Shown here one piece after another: positions 6,667 through 13,075 of a DNA stretch of 13,075 nucleotides (within the stretch, counting starts at the first letter, position 1; each line of letters starts with the position of its first letter). The stretch is from contig NHEU02000002.1 of NCBI GenBank assembly GCA_002171495.2, positions 11,453 to 24,527 of the forward strand, given 5' to 3'. The notes under the pieces are model-generated. The model saw nothing but the letters and a program-made list of their open reading frames with translations. It had not been told where the DNA came from and did no database searches. Made by a program: the position numbers and the translations under genes. The stretch is from Alphaproteobacteria bacterium TMED93. Its GTDB lineage: Bacteria; Pseudomonadota; Alphaproteobacteria; TMED109.

Positions 6667-8445
6667 CTATAAAATTAAAATATCTTCTATAATAAATTGA
6701 GGAATACTCTGATTTTTTTTTTTATATAACCTTAACTTTCCTGCTACATTAAAAGTTTTTTCTGAAAAAAGTATTTTTCCCAAAGCATTGTATGCTTGAT
6801 TAAATGCTATAGCATTTATAGTCTTACCGTAAAAATCTTCTAAAACGCAAAAAATATGCTTGTTTGATTTTCCAGCTATTTTTTTATATGCAACCTTTAC
6901 ATTTTTCAATACTAAAGTGGGCTCTTCATTTTCTTGGCCAAAGGGTCCTATTTCTAAAATTTTCTCTATTAAAGATGTATTTATTACATGCAAATCTACC
7001 GAAGTGTCTATTTCTAGTTTTTTTTTTTCAGTTATAATAATATTTGAAAAAAAGGAATTTAATAAACCTTCTAGTTTTTCAATACTATCATTTTTGAGGG
7101 TAAACCCCCCTGCCATATCATGACCTCCTCCATTTAAAATAGTCTTATTTTTTTTCAAATAATCTATAATATCTGCAGCGCTAATGCCCTTAATGCTTCT
7201 GATAGAACCCTTAATACTTGTTGCTTTAGAACTGATTACTATACTTGGTATACTATATTGATTAGTTAATCTGCTTGCTATTATACCAATTATGCCAGGA
7301 TGCCAACTACTGTCACTTACTAAAATAAACTTCTTATTAACTCTAGATTGATTCTTTTTGATGTTTAGAATTTTATTGTTTGCTTGTTCACATGCAATAT
7401 TTTCTAAGGTTTTTCTTTCCTGATTATTATTTAATAAAGTATCTGCTAAATCTGAGCAATGTTCTAAATGCTCTGTAGTTAATAATCTAAATCCTAAAGA
7501 TGATTCACCAATTCTTCCTGGGGCATTTATACAGGGACCTAAGTAAAAACCTATGTCTGACTCATCTACATTTTTTTTTATATTTAACTTTTCTAATAAA
7601 GTTTTAATACCTTTGTTATTTTTTTTATTTATTTCTGTAATTCCTTTTTTAACAAATAATCTATTAGCTTTTTTTAAAGGCACTAAATCACAAACTGTTC
7701 CTAACGCTACTAAATCCAAATACTTTTTAAGATTAGGTTCTATCAACTTTGAAGAAAAGAAATTATTTTTTTTAAATTTACTATTTAATGCAATTAAAAA
7801 TAAAAAAGCTAGCCCTACTGTTGCCATATAATTTAGTTTGCTACTATCGTTAATTTTTTTTGGATTTATAAGAGCAATTGCATCAGTATTTTGTTTTTGC
7901 TCATGATGGTCTATAATGATTGTTTTTATTCCTACAGATATCGCATAATTTATTACTTTCTTATCATTAGTTCCACAGTCTAAACATATCATCAGTTTTA
8001 TTTCTTTTTTATAAAAAAAATTTACTGCATTTTCACTTAAACCATAACCATCTTTTTCCCTATCAGGTATAAAAACTTCTAAATTTTTAAATCCAATATC
8101 CCTTAAATAATTAAAAATTAAAGCAGAAGATGAAGCTCCATCTACATCATAATCACCTAATATTCCTATTTTATGTTTATTTAAAATAGCCTCGTAGCAG
8201 ATATCTATTGCTTTATCCATATCATGCAGATCCATGGGATTTGGGGTAAGCTCTCTTAATGTAGGAGAAAGATATTGCTCAATTCCAAGAGAAGAAAAGT
8301 TTCGATTTGAAATAATATCTTTTACTACATTTGAAATATTGAAATTTTTATCTAACTTTTTTATGCTATCTAAATCTGGTTCTTTTGTTATCCATTTAAG
8401 CCCATTAACAGATAAATTATCTTTTTTATAAACCTCTCTATACAT
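6667..8445 (-). CDS. recJ: RecJ, single-stranded-DNA-specific 5'-3' exonuclease
   Basis: RecJ degrades single-stranded DNA 5' to 3' in RecF-pathway recombination, mismatch repair and base-excision repair. At 592 residues it is family-length. The DHH phosphoesterase motifs are present: DYDVDG (98-103), LDCGT (155-159), DHH (179-181) and ALGTVCDLVPL (247-257). The DHHA1 half contains WHPGIIGIIASRL (381-393) and GGGHDMAGGF (439-448), and an OB-fold domain follows from about 475 to the end. The metal-binding Asp/His set therefore looks complete. One oddity is GPCINAPGR (303-311), where most family members have Arg in place of C305. Two runs of eleven A's lie in the C-terminal part. It starts 3 bases after glpX (TAG-TGT-ATG) with no visible ribosome site, suggesting coupling to glpX translation. 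Confidence 0.95.
   Translation of the reverse strand: MYREVYKKDNLSVNGLKWITKEPDLDSIKKLDKNFNISNVVKDIISNRNFSSLGIEQYLSPTLRELTPNPMDLHDMDKAIDICYEAILNKHKIGILGDYDVDGASSSALIFNYLRDIGFKNLEVFIPDREKDGYGLSENAVNFFYKKEIKLMICLDCGTNDKKVINYAISVGIKTIIIDHHEQKQNTDAIALINPKKINDSSKLNYMATVGLAFLFLIALNSKFKKNNFFSSKLIEPNLKKYLDLVALGTVCDLVPLKKANRLFVKKGITEINKKNNKGIKTLLEKLNIKKNVDESDIGFYLGPCINAPGRIGESSLGFRLLTTEHLEHCSDLADTLLNNNQERKTLENIACEQANNKILNIKKNQSRVNKKFILVSDSSWHPGIIGIIASRLTNQYSIPSIVISSKATSIKGSIRSIKGISAADIIDYLKKNKTILNGGGHDMAGGFTLKNDSIEKLEGLLNSFFSNIIITEKKKLEIDTSVDLHVINTSLIEKILEIGPFGQENEEPTLVLKNVKVAYKKIAGKSNKHIFCVLEDFYGKTINAIAFNQAYNALGKILFSEKTFNVAGKLRLYKKKNQSIPQFIIEDILIL
6713..6723 (-). repeat. A11 homopolymer inside recJ (Lys codons near the C-terminus)
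   Basis: Eleven consecutive A's on the coding strand encode KKK plus the first bases of the following Asn codon (residues 575-578 of RecJ). The frame is intact as read. Runs of this length are prone to polymerase slippage. Confidence 0.9.
7018..7028 (-). repeat. A11 homopolymer inside recJ (E-KKK segment at start of the OB-fold region)
   Basis: Eleven consecutive A's on the coding strand span GAA-AAA-AAA-AAA (residues 473-476 of RecJ), at the join between the DHHA1 and OB-fold parts. The frame is intact as read. Confidence 0.9.
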
Positions 8446-8448
8446 ACA

Positions 8449-9423
8449 CTATAATTTACTCTTTAAACTATGCTTAGCTTTTATTTTTCTTACAGTCTGA
8501 GTAGATGACCTCATTACGATTGACTCAGTGAAGGCAAATCCTTCTTTATTTTTAACACCTTTTAACATATTACCATCAGTTACTCCTGTAGCAGCAAACA
8601 TTACATCTCCTGTAGCTAGTTCATTTAAATTATAAATTTTGTTTAAATCATCAATTCCAATTTTTCTTGCTCTTTTAATTTCTTCTTCATCTCTAAAATT
8701 TAATCTTGTCTGCATCTGTCCACCAATACACCTTAATGCTGCAGCTGCTAAAACACCCTCGGGAGACCCTCCTATACCCATATACATGTCAACTCCTGAT
8801 TCTTCTTCTGCAGTCGCAATAACTCCAGATACATCGCCATCTGATATCAACATGATCCTTGTTCCTATCTCTCTACATTTTTTTATCAATTCTAAATGCC
8901 TATCTCTATACAATATACAAATTACTAATTCATTAATATCTTTCTTTTTTGCTTTAGCTAAATTTTTAATATTAACTTCTAGTTTTTCATCAAGAGCCAC
9001 TAAATCATTAGGCAAACCTCCACCTACTGCTATTTTTTCCATATAAACATCAGGTGCATTCAAAAAGCAGCCTTTTTTGGCTAAAGCAATAACTGTCAGA
9101 GCATTTTGTCCTCCGGTAGCACATATAGTTGTTCCCTCTAAAGGGTCTAAAGCTATATCTATTTCAGGACCTCCTACTTTACTTCCAACATTCTCGCCAA
9201 TGTATAACATAGGGGCTTTATCTCTTTCCCCCTCTCCTATAACAATCTCTCCAGATATGTCTAACTGATTTAAGGAGTTTCTCATAGCTTTTACAGCCGC
9301 AGCATCAGCAGCTTTTTCATTACCTAAACCTATCCAAGAGCTCGCAGACAGAGCAGCAGCTTCAGTTACTCTTACGGCCTCCAATGCTAAATTTCTCTCA
9401 TAAATTTCAACGAGCTTTTTCAT
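8449..9423 (-). CDS. glpX: Class II fructose-1,6-bisphosphatase (GlpX)
   Basis: GlpX hydrolyses fructose-1,6-bisphosphate to fructose-6-phosphate, the committed gluconeogenic step; relatives in some bacteria also act on sedoheptulose-1,7-bisphosphate. It has 324 residues. Motifs of the lithium-sensitive phosphatase fold are visible: GEGERDKAPML (63-73), DPLEGTT (93-99), the CFLNAPDVYMEK segment (119-130), SDGDVSG (194-200) and GSPEGV (219-224). Aligned by eye to E. coli GlpX, the metal ligands correspond to D40, E64, D93, E96 and E222, all kept. It follows hom by one base (TAA-A-ATG) and has the only strong Shine-Dalgarno sequence of the window, encoded by the last codons of hom. It may therefore be translated more strongly than its neighbours. 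Its product feeds the hexose-phosphate pool used by the downstream manB-galU-ugd genes. Confidence 0.95.
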   Translation of the reverse strand: MKKLVEIYERNLALEAVRVTEAAALSASSWIGLGNEKAADAAAVKAMRNSLNQLDISGEIVIGEGERDKAPMLYIGENVGSKVGGPEIDIALDPLEGTTICATGGQNALTVIALAKKGCFLNAPDVYMEKIAVGGGLPNDLVALDEKLEVNIKNLAKAKKKDINELVICILYRDRHLELIKKCREIGTRIMLISDGDVSGVIATAEEESGVDMYMGIGGSPEGVLAAAALRCIGGQMQTRLNFRDEEEIKRARKIGIDDLNKIYNLNELATGDVMFAATGVTDGNMLKGVKNKEGFAFTESIVMRSSTQTVRKIKAKHSLKSKL

Positions 9424-9424
9424 T

Positions 9425-10720
9425 TTATAACTCCTCTATTCTTAATAAAACAATTTTTGTTTTTATTTTTTTTAAAGCATCCATTTTTTTTAATACTAAA
9501 CTAATTTTTTTCTCTGTTACTTTATGAGTAACAAATATTAATGGCACAATATTCTTTACCTTGTCATCTAATTGAAACATACTTTTTATTGATATTTTCT
9601 GTTTTTTAAAAAAAAGTGTTATATCTGCCAATACTCCGGGTTTATCGTCAACTCCCATTCTAATATAAAACTTTCCTTCTCTCTTGCTGATATCTTGTGA
9701 ACTCAAATTATTTGCTTTTTTACTTTTAGAAACAAAAAATTTTTTTTTATTTTCATCATTAATATTTAAAATATCTGCCATCACTGAAGCAGAAGTAGGT
9801 TTTTTTCCTGCTCCCTTACCAACTACCATAATTTTGTCAGCTATCTCATCATCTATTATTATAGTATTAAGTTCATTATTTACCTTTGATATCATAGAGT
9901 TATTCGAAACTAAACTAGGATGAACTCTTTGCATTACTTTATTATTTTTCAAGTTTGAAATTCCTAGTAAAACAATTTTATATCCAAGTTTTTCTGCCAT
10001 TTTTATATCTATTTCTTCAATTTTTGATATGCCCTCTGTAAATATTTCAGATACCTTAGTAGTAATACCAAATGCTAAATTAGATAGAATTGCTAATTTA
10101 TAAGCAGTATCTACTCCATTTATGTCATCTTCAGGATTTGCCTCTGCAAAACCTAGTTGTTGTGCTTTCTTTAAAGCATTATTAAATTGTAAATTATTTT
10201 CTCTCATCTTAGTTAAAATATAGTTACATGTACCATTTAATATTCCGTAAACACTTTTTATTTTCCCTACTATCATACTATTTTGCATAAGTCTTATTAT
10301 AGGTATTCCTCCACCTACTGCTGCTTCAAAACTGAATTTTGAATTATACTTAATAGATAAATCTAATATTTTTATTCCATGCTTTGCTATAAGAGCTTTG
10401 TTAGCAGTTACAAAATATTTTCCATTTATAAGAGATTTTTCAGCTAATTTTAGGGCCAATCCATCACTGCCTCCAACCAACTCAACTATAATATCTATAT
10501 CAGAGAATTCCGTCATTTTAATAGGATCATTAAACCATTTATAATTTTTAATATTAATATTTCTTTTTTTTTTCTTATTTTTTGCAGAAATACCATTTAT
10601 TGAAAAATCTAAATTATATTTACTTTTGTAACTATTATTATTTTTTTGAATTATTTCTATAAGGCCTGATCCTACGGTTCCTAGACCAACTATACCTATT
10701 CCTATTTTTTTAATACTCAT
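9425..10720 (-). CDS. hom: Homoserine dehydrogenase with C-terminal ACT domain
   Basis: The enzyme reduces aspartate-semialdehyde to homoserine with NAD(P)H, the branch point toward threonine and methionine. It has 431 residues, the monofunctional type not fused to aspartokinase. The N-terminal Rossmann domain carries GLGTVGSG (12-19), then TANKAL (105-110, K108). The catalytic domain has GILNGTCNYILTKM (159-172) and the signature GFAEANPEDDINGVDTAYK (190-208), which includes D204 and the catalytic-type K208. An ACT domain follows from about 350 to 431 (MGVDDKPGVLADI), the usual site of threonine feedback, so allosteric inhibition is likely but inferred. Its ATG overlaps the alaC stop by one base (TAATG), indicating translational coupling. 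No ribosome site is visible. Confidence 0.96.
   Translation of the reverse strand: MSIKKIGIGIVGLGTVGSGLIEIIQKNNNSYKSKYNLDFSINGISAKNKKKKRNINIKNYKWFNDPIKMTEFSDIDIIVELVGGSDGLALKLAEKSLINGKYFVTANKALIAKHGIKILDLSIKYNSKFSFEAAVGGGIPIIRLMQNSMIVGKIKSVYGILNGTCNYILTKMRENNLQFNNALKKAQQLGFAEANPEDDINGVDTAYKLAILSNLAFGITTKVSEIFTEGISKIEEIDIKMAEKLGYKIVLLGISNLKNNKVMQRVHPSLVSNNSMISKVNNELNTIIIDDEIADKIMVVGKGAGKKPTSASVMADILNINDENKKKFFVSKSKKANNLSSQDISKREGKFYIRMGVDDKPGVLADITLFFKKQKISIKSMFQLDDKVKNIVPLIFVTHKVTEKKISLVLKKMDALKKIKTKIVLLRIEEL
9431..9437 (-). promoter_or_regulatory. Strong Shine-Dalgarno site for glpX
   Basis: AGAGGAG on the minus strand sits 7 bases before the glpX ATG, an ideal spacing. It overlaps the Ile-Glu-Glu codons at the end of hom. 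It supports the chosen glpX start and stands out because most other starts here have no such sequence. Confidence 0.8.
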
Positions 10721-11895
10721 TATATTTTTATATTATTTTTAATACTTCTTGCTGCTTGCCTAATCCTATGTTCATTCTCTACTAAACTAATTCTAACATG
10801 CTTATCACCATACTTTCCAAAACCAATACCTGGAGATACTGCTACTCCAGCTTTTTTTAACAGTAGTTTAGTAAAATATAAGCTTCCTTTATCAGAATAC
10901 TTTTCTGGTATAGGTGCCCACGCAAACATCGTAGCATCAGGAGGAGGAAAATTCCATCCTGCTCTTTTAAAACTTGAAATTAATATATCTCTTCTTTTTT
11001 TGTATACACTTCTAATTTCATTTATACAATCTTCTGGGCCATTTAAAGCAGCAGTCGCAGCAACTTGAATTGGCGTGAATGCACCGTAATCTAAATATGA
11101 CTTTATTCTTGCTAAGGCTGAAATAAGAACTTTATTTCCACAAGCAAATCCTATCCTCCATCCTGGCATATTAAATGTCTTACTCATGGAGGAAAACTCT
11201 ACAGCAATATTTTTTGCCTTATTTATTTGTAATATTGATGGAGGAGGTTTTATATCAAAGTAAATCTCTGCATAAGCTAAATCTGATAAAATCCATATTT
11301 GATTTCTATAACATATGTTTACTAATTCTTTATAAAAATCTAAGCAAACGACATCAGTTGTAGGATTATTAGGATAATTTATTATAATTGCTTTGACTCT
11401 ATTTTTATATTGTTTTATTTTTAGCGAAAGATTTTTTAAAAAACTTTCTTGGCATTCCATTTTAATGTTTTTCACACTAGCACCAGCGATTAAAAACCCA
11501 TAAGGGTGTATTGGATAACTTGGATTTGGAACTAAAACTAAGTCTCCCTTAGAGGTTATAGCGGAAGCTAAATTTGCTAAACCTTCTTTAGAACCTAGTG
11601 TAACAACTATTTCCTCATCTTTATCTAAGTTGACGCCAAACCTTCTTTTATAATACTCTCTTTGCGCTTTTCTTAGTCCTTCTATTCCTCTAGAAATTGA
11701 ATATCTATGGGTTTTAGAGTTTTTAATAGTAGATATTAATTTGTTTACAACATGCTTTGGAGTTGGCTGATCAGGGTTACCCATACCTAAATCAATTATA
11801 TCTCTACCTTTTAATCTCTCCTTTGCTTTAAGGTTATTAATTTCTGAAAATACGTAAGGGGGAAGTAAAGAAACTCTTTCAAATTTAGTTTTCAT
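10720..11895 (-). CDS. alaC: PLP-dependent aminotransferase, AlaC type (alanine/glutamate-pyruvate transaminase)
   Basis: This class I/II fold-type I aminotransferase has 391 residues. The sequence runs parallel to E. coli AlaC (YfdZ) from LPPYVF at 11-16 to the C-terminus. Sites visible are GMGNPD (37-42), YSISRGI (65-71), PNPSYPIH (123-130), NYPNNPT (173-179), SDLAY with the PLP-pyridine aspartate D205, the Schiff-base lysine K239 in SSMSKT (235-240), R247 in GWRIGF, and the substrate-carboxylate arginine R368 in HVRISL. In AlaC the reaction is alanine plus 2-oxoglutarate to pyruvate plus glutamate. Alphaproteobacterial relatives are often labelled LL-diaminopimelate aminotransferase, which cannot be excluded here. 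It lies 8 bases after the lipoprotein gene and overlaps hom by one base. The fixed pairing with hom suggests a role in amino-acid synthesis. Confidence 0.88.
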   Translation of the reverse strand: MKTKFERVSLLPPYVFSEINNLKAKERLKGRDIIDLGMGNPDQPTPKHVVNKLISTIKNSKTHRYSISRGIEGLRKAQREYYKRRFGVNLDKDEEIVVTLGSKEGLANLASAITSKGDLVLVPNPSYPIHPYGFLIAGASVKNIKMECQESFLKNLSLKIKQYKNRVKAIIINYPNNPTTDVVCLDFYKELVNICYRNQIWILSDLAYAEIYFDIKPPPSILQINKAKNIAVEFSSMSKTFNMPGWRIGFACGNKVLISALARIKSYLDYGAFTPIQVAATAALNGPEDCINEIRSVYKKRRDILISSFKRAGWNFPPPDATMFAWAPIPEKYSDKGSLYFTKLLLKKAGVAVSPGIGFGKYGDKHVRISLVENEHRIRQAARSIKNNIKI

Positions 11896-11903
11896 AAATA
11901 TTT

Positions 11904-12761
11904 TTATTTAGAAAATAAGAATACTTCCACTCTTCTATCATCGCTATCACTATTATTAGAAGTAGATTTAAGTGTTGGTTCCAAATCGCCTTTTCCTAAA
12001 ACAGTTATATTATCTATAGGAAAACCTTTATTAATTAACATATTTTTTATAGCCTCTGCTCTAGCAAATGATAACTGCATATTAATTTTCTTCCCCTCTG
12101 GGTTATCTCCTCCTAAAGAAGATGCGTGTCCTACTAACATTAAAGAGCTTTCACTATAAAATTCAACTATCTCCTTAATAACATTTTCTGCTTGCGTATC
12201 TGGAACAACAGAGTTGTTAGGGAAAAAGAATACTGCTACTTTATCATCCTCAGTATAACTAGGTTTTGATTGCTCTTCTTTTTGGTAGGAAATTACACTT
12301 CCCACACTTGCCGTAGGAGGATCAGAATTTAGCAATAAAGTCCTAACTCTCATTCTAACGTTTTTTAATATCTTTGATATTACAACTATATTTTTTTGTT
12401 CTGATGATAATTCAACTTCTTTCTCAATTACTTCCTCATTGATTACATCATTTTGATTTACTATTTCTACTTCAACGTCTTTTTCACCCTCAAAAAAATC
12501 TTTTTCAATATCTGAAAAGTCTGGTTTTTCTGTTGGAATATCTGAAATATCTAGTATTTCATCATCTAGGGCTTGCTCACTGACGTTATTATTTTTTTCT
12601 AAGCCCTCTTTTTCTTCATCTTTTTCCTCATTTCCAAATAAAAAATTTTCTGTCTTATCAACAATTCCAGCTAAATCAATTGTATCGGAAATTGTAGAAC
12701 AACTATTTAATGAAAATAGCATTATCAGCAGTATAAAAAATTTAGAAAAAATTTTTACCAT
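11904..12761 (-). CDS. OmpA-domain outer-membrane lipoprotein
   Basis: This 285-residue protein is probably an outer-membrane lipoprotein with a periplasmic peptidoglycan-associating domain. It begins with a basic start, a hydrophobic stretch (about 8-18) and a lipobox-like LNSC ending in C21; S22 at +2 is compatible with outer-membrane sorting. Residues about 42-125 form a strongly acidic, low-complexity Glu/Asp/Asn linker. A short basic helix (about 129-142) precedes the C-terminal OmpA/MotB-like domain (about 174-285), seen in VGHASS (210-215), SFARAEAIKNML (231-242), LGKGDLEPT (255-263) and DDRRVEVFL (274-282). The usual GH-T-D aspartate is serine (S214), while the conserved arginine R234 is kept. 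No beta-barrel is present. It lies between argC and alaC with gaps of 11 and 8 bases. Specific function unknown. Confidence 0.85.
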   Translation of the reverse strand: MVKIFSKFFILLIMLFSLNSCSTISDTIDLAGIVDKTENFLFGNEEKDEEKEGLEKNNNVSEQALDDEILDISDIPTEKPDFSDIEKDFFEGEKDVEVEIVNQNDVINEEVIEKEVELSSEQKNIVVISKILKNVRMRVRTLLLNSDPPTASVGSVISYQKEEQSKPSYTEDDKVAVFFFPNNSVVPDTQAENVIKEIVEFYSESSLMLVGHASSLGGDNPEGKKINMQLSFARAEAIKNMLINKGFPIDNITVLGKGDLEPTLKSTSNNSDSDDRRVEVFLFSK

Positions 12762-12772
12762 AAGTATATATA

Positions 12773-13075
12773 TTAAGGTGATAATGATTGATTATCAAGT
12801 CCTAACTCTTCTGGATAATTCATAACTATATTCAAGTTTTGAACTGCTTGACCAGATGCTCCCTTAACTAAATTATCAATTACAGAAATTATAGTTATCC
12901 ATTCACTGTTATTATTTTTAATTAATCCTATTCTGCATAAGTTAGAACCTACAACATCACTAATTTTAGGAAGTTTTCCTTGCTTATTAATTTTTATAAA
13001 CCTTGAGCCTGTGTAAAAATTATTAAGGCATTTATATACATTATTATAATCAGCCTTAATATAAATAGAACTAAG
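12773..13075 (-). CDS. argC: N-acetyl-gamma-glutamyl-phosphate reductase, C-terminal part
   Basis: Reading the minus strand from the window edge to the TAA at 12773-12775 gives 101 uninterrupted codons. They contain the ArgC C-terminal signature: FYTGSRF (20-26), DVVGSN (40-45) and DNLVKGASGQAVQNLN (68-83), followed by a PEELGL tail. ArgC is the NADPH-dependent third step of arginine synthesis, reducing N-acetylglutamyl phosphate to the semialdehyde. The N-terminal Rossmann domain and the catalytic Cys lie beyond the window. The stop codon is 11 bases before the ATG of the OmpA-domain lipoprotein, so the two are probably co-transcribed. The identification rests on the motif match by eye and is strong. 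Confidence 0.92.
   Translation of the reverse strand, partial: LSSIYIKADYNNVYKCLNNFYTGSRFIKINKQGKLPKISDVVGSNLCRIGLIKNNNSEWITIISVIDNLVKGASGQAVQNLNIVMNYPEELGLDNQSLSP

Noticed and set aside
6116-7831. Several plus-strand open frames of 87-92 codons opposite galU and recJ.
   Set aside because: Antisense shadows of conserved genes; Phe/Ser/Leu-rich composition is what antisense of Lys/Glu-rich AT-rich coding gives.
8639-9046. Plus-strand open frame of 135 codons opposite glpX.
   Set aside because: It lies wholly within a well-supported glpX on the other strand, has no recognisable domain and its hydrophobic composition follows from reading the antisense frame.
9304-9330. GlpX residue N35 (GLGNEKAAD) looked like loss of a catalytic metal-binding Asp.
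   Set aside because: Counting against E. coli GlpX puts the metal ligand D33 at D40 here, which is present; N35 aligns with a different, less critical Asp. All five expected ligands are kept.
10564-10573. A10 run in hom as a frameshift mutation.
   Set aside because: The frame continues normally through the run into a complete Hom protein; it encodes part of a Lys-rich loop.

Overview
The window is AT-rich, densely coding bacterial chromosome. Protein families, gene order and the ClpS/ClpA pair point to an alphaproteobacterium with a compact genome, probably a free-living or marine low-GC lineage. That placement is inference: alaC-hom-glpX-recJ is an arrangement I associate with Alphaproteobacteria, and the leftmost gene belongs to the FemAB-like (former DUF482) family that is frequent there. 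No rRNA, tRNA, CRISPR array, insertion sequence, phage gene or attachment site was seen. No stretch above 48 bases lacks a gene.

Layout. At the left edge is the 3' end of a plus-strand FemAB/GNAT-like gene (1-500). It converges on clpA and overlaps its 3' end by 11 bases. Everything else is on the minus strand and forms one uninterrupted run, read right to left: argC (C-terminal part, cut by the window edge), an OmpA-domain lipoprotein, alaC, hom, glpX, recJ, galU, ugd, manB-type phosphohexomutase, clpS, clpA. Gaps within the run are 1-16 bases, one pair overlaps by 1 base, and the only larger gap (48 bases) precedes clpS. This looks like a long operon or a set of nested operons, with clpS-clpA the most likely part to have its own promoter.

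How the genes fit together. argC (arginine), hom (threonine/methionine branch) and alaC (alanine/glutamate transamination) serve amino-acid synthesis. GlpX is the gluconeogenic fructose-1,6-bisphosphatase. The three consecutive genes manB, galU and ugd encode successive steps: glucose-6-P to glucose-1-P, to UDP-glucose, to UDP-glucuronate. GlpX could therefore supply the hexose phosphate that they turn into envelope-sugar precursors. RecJ (single-strand exonuclease) and ClpS/ClpA (N-degron recognition and unfolding for ClpP) are housekeeping functions. The OmpA-like lipoprotein is an envelope protein.

This is mainly an ordinary housekeeping region. I found no evidence of an undescribed system. 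The points worth a second look are smaller: two A11 tracts in recJ, substitutions in conserved motifs of RecJ, GalU and the OmpA domain, start codons mostly without Shine-Dalgarno sequences, and the convergent clpA/FemAB overlap.
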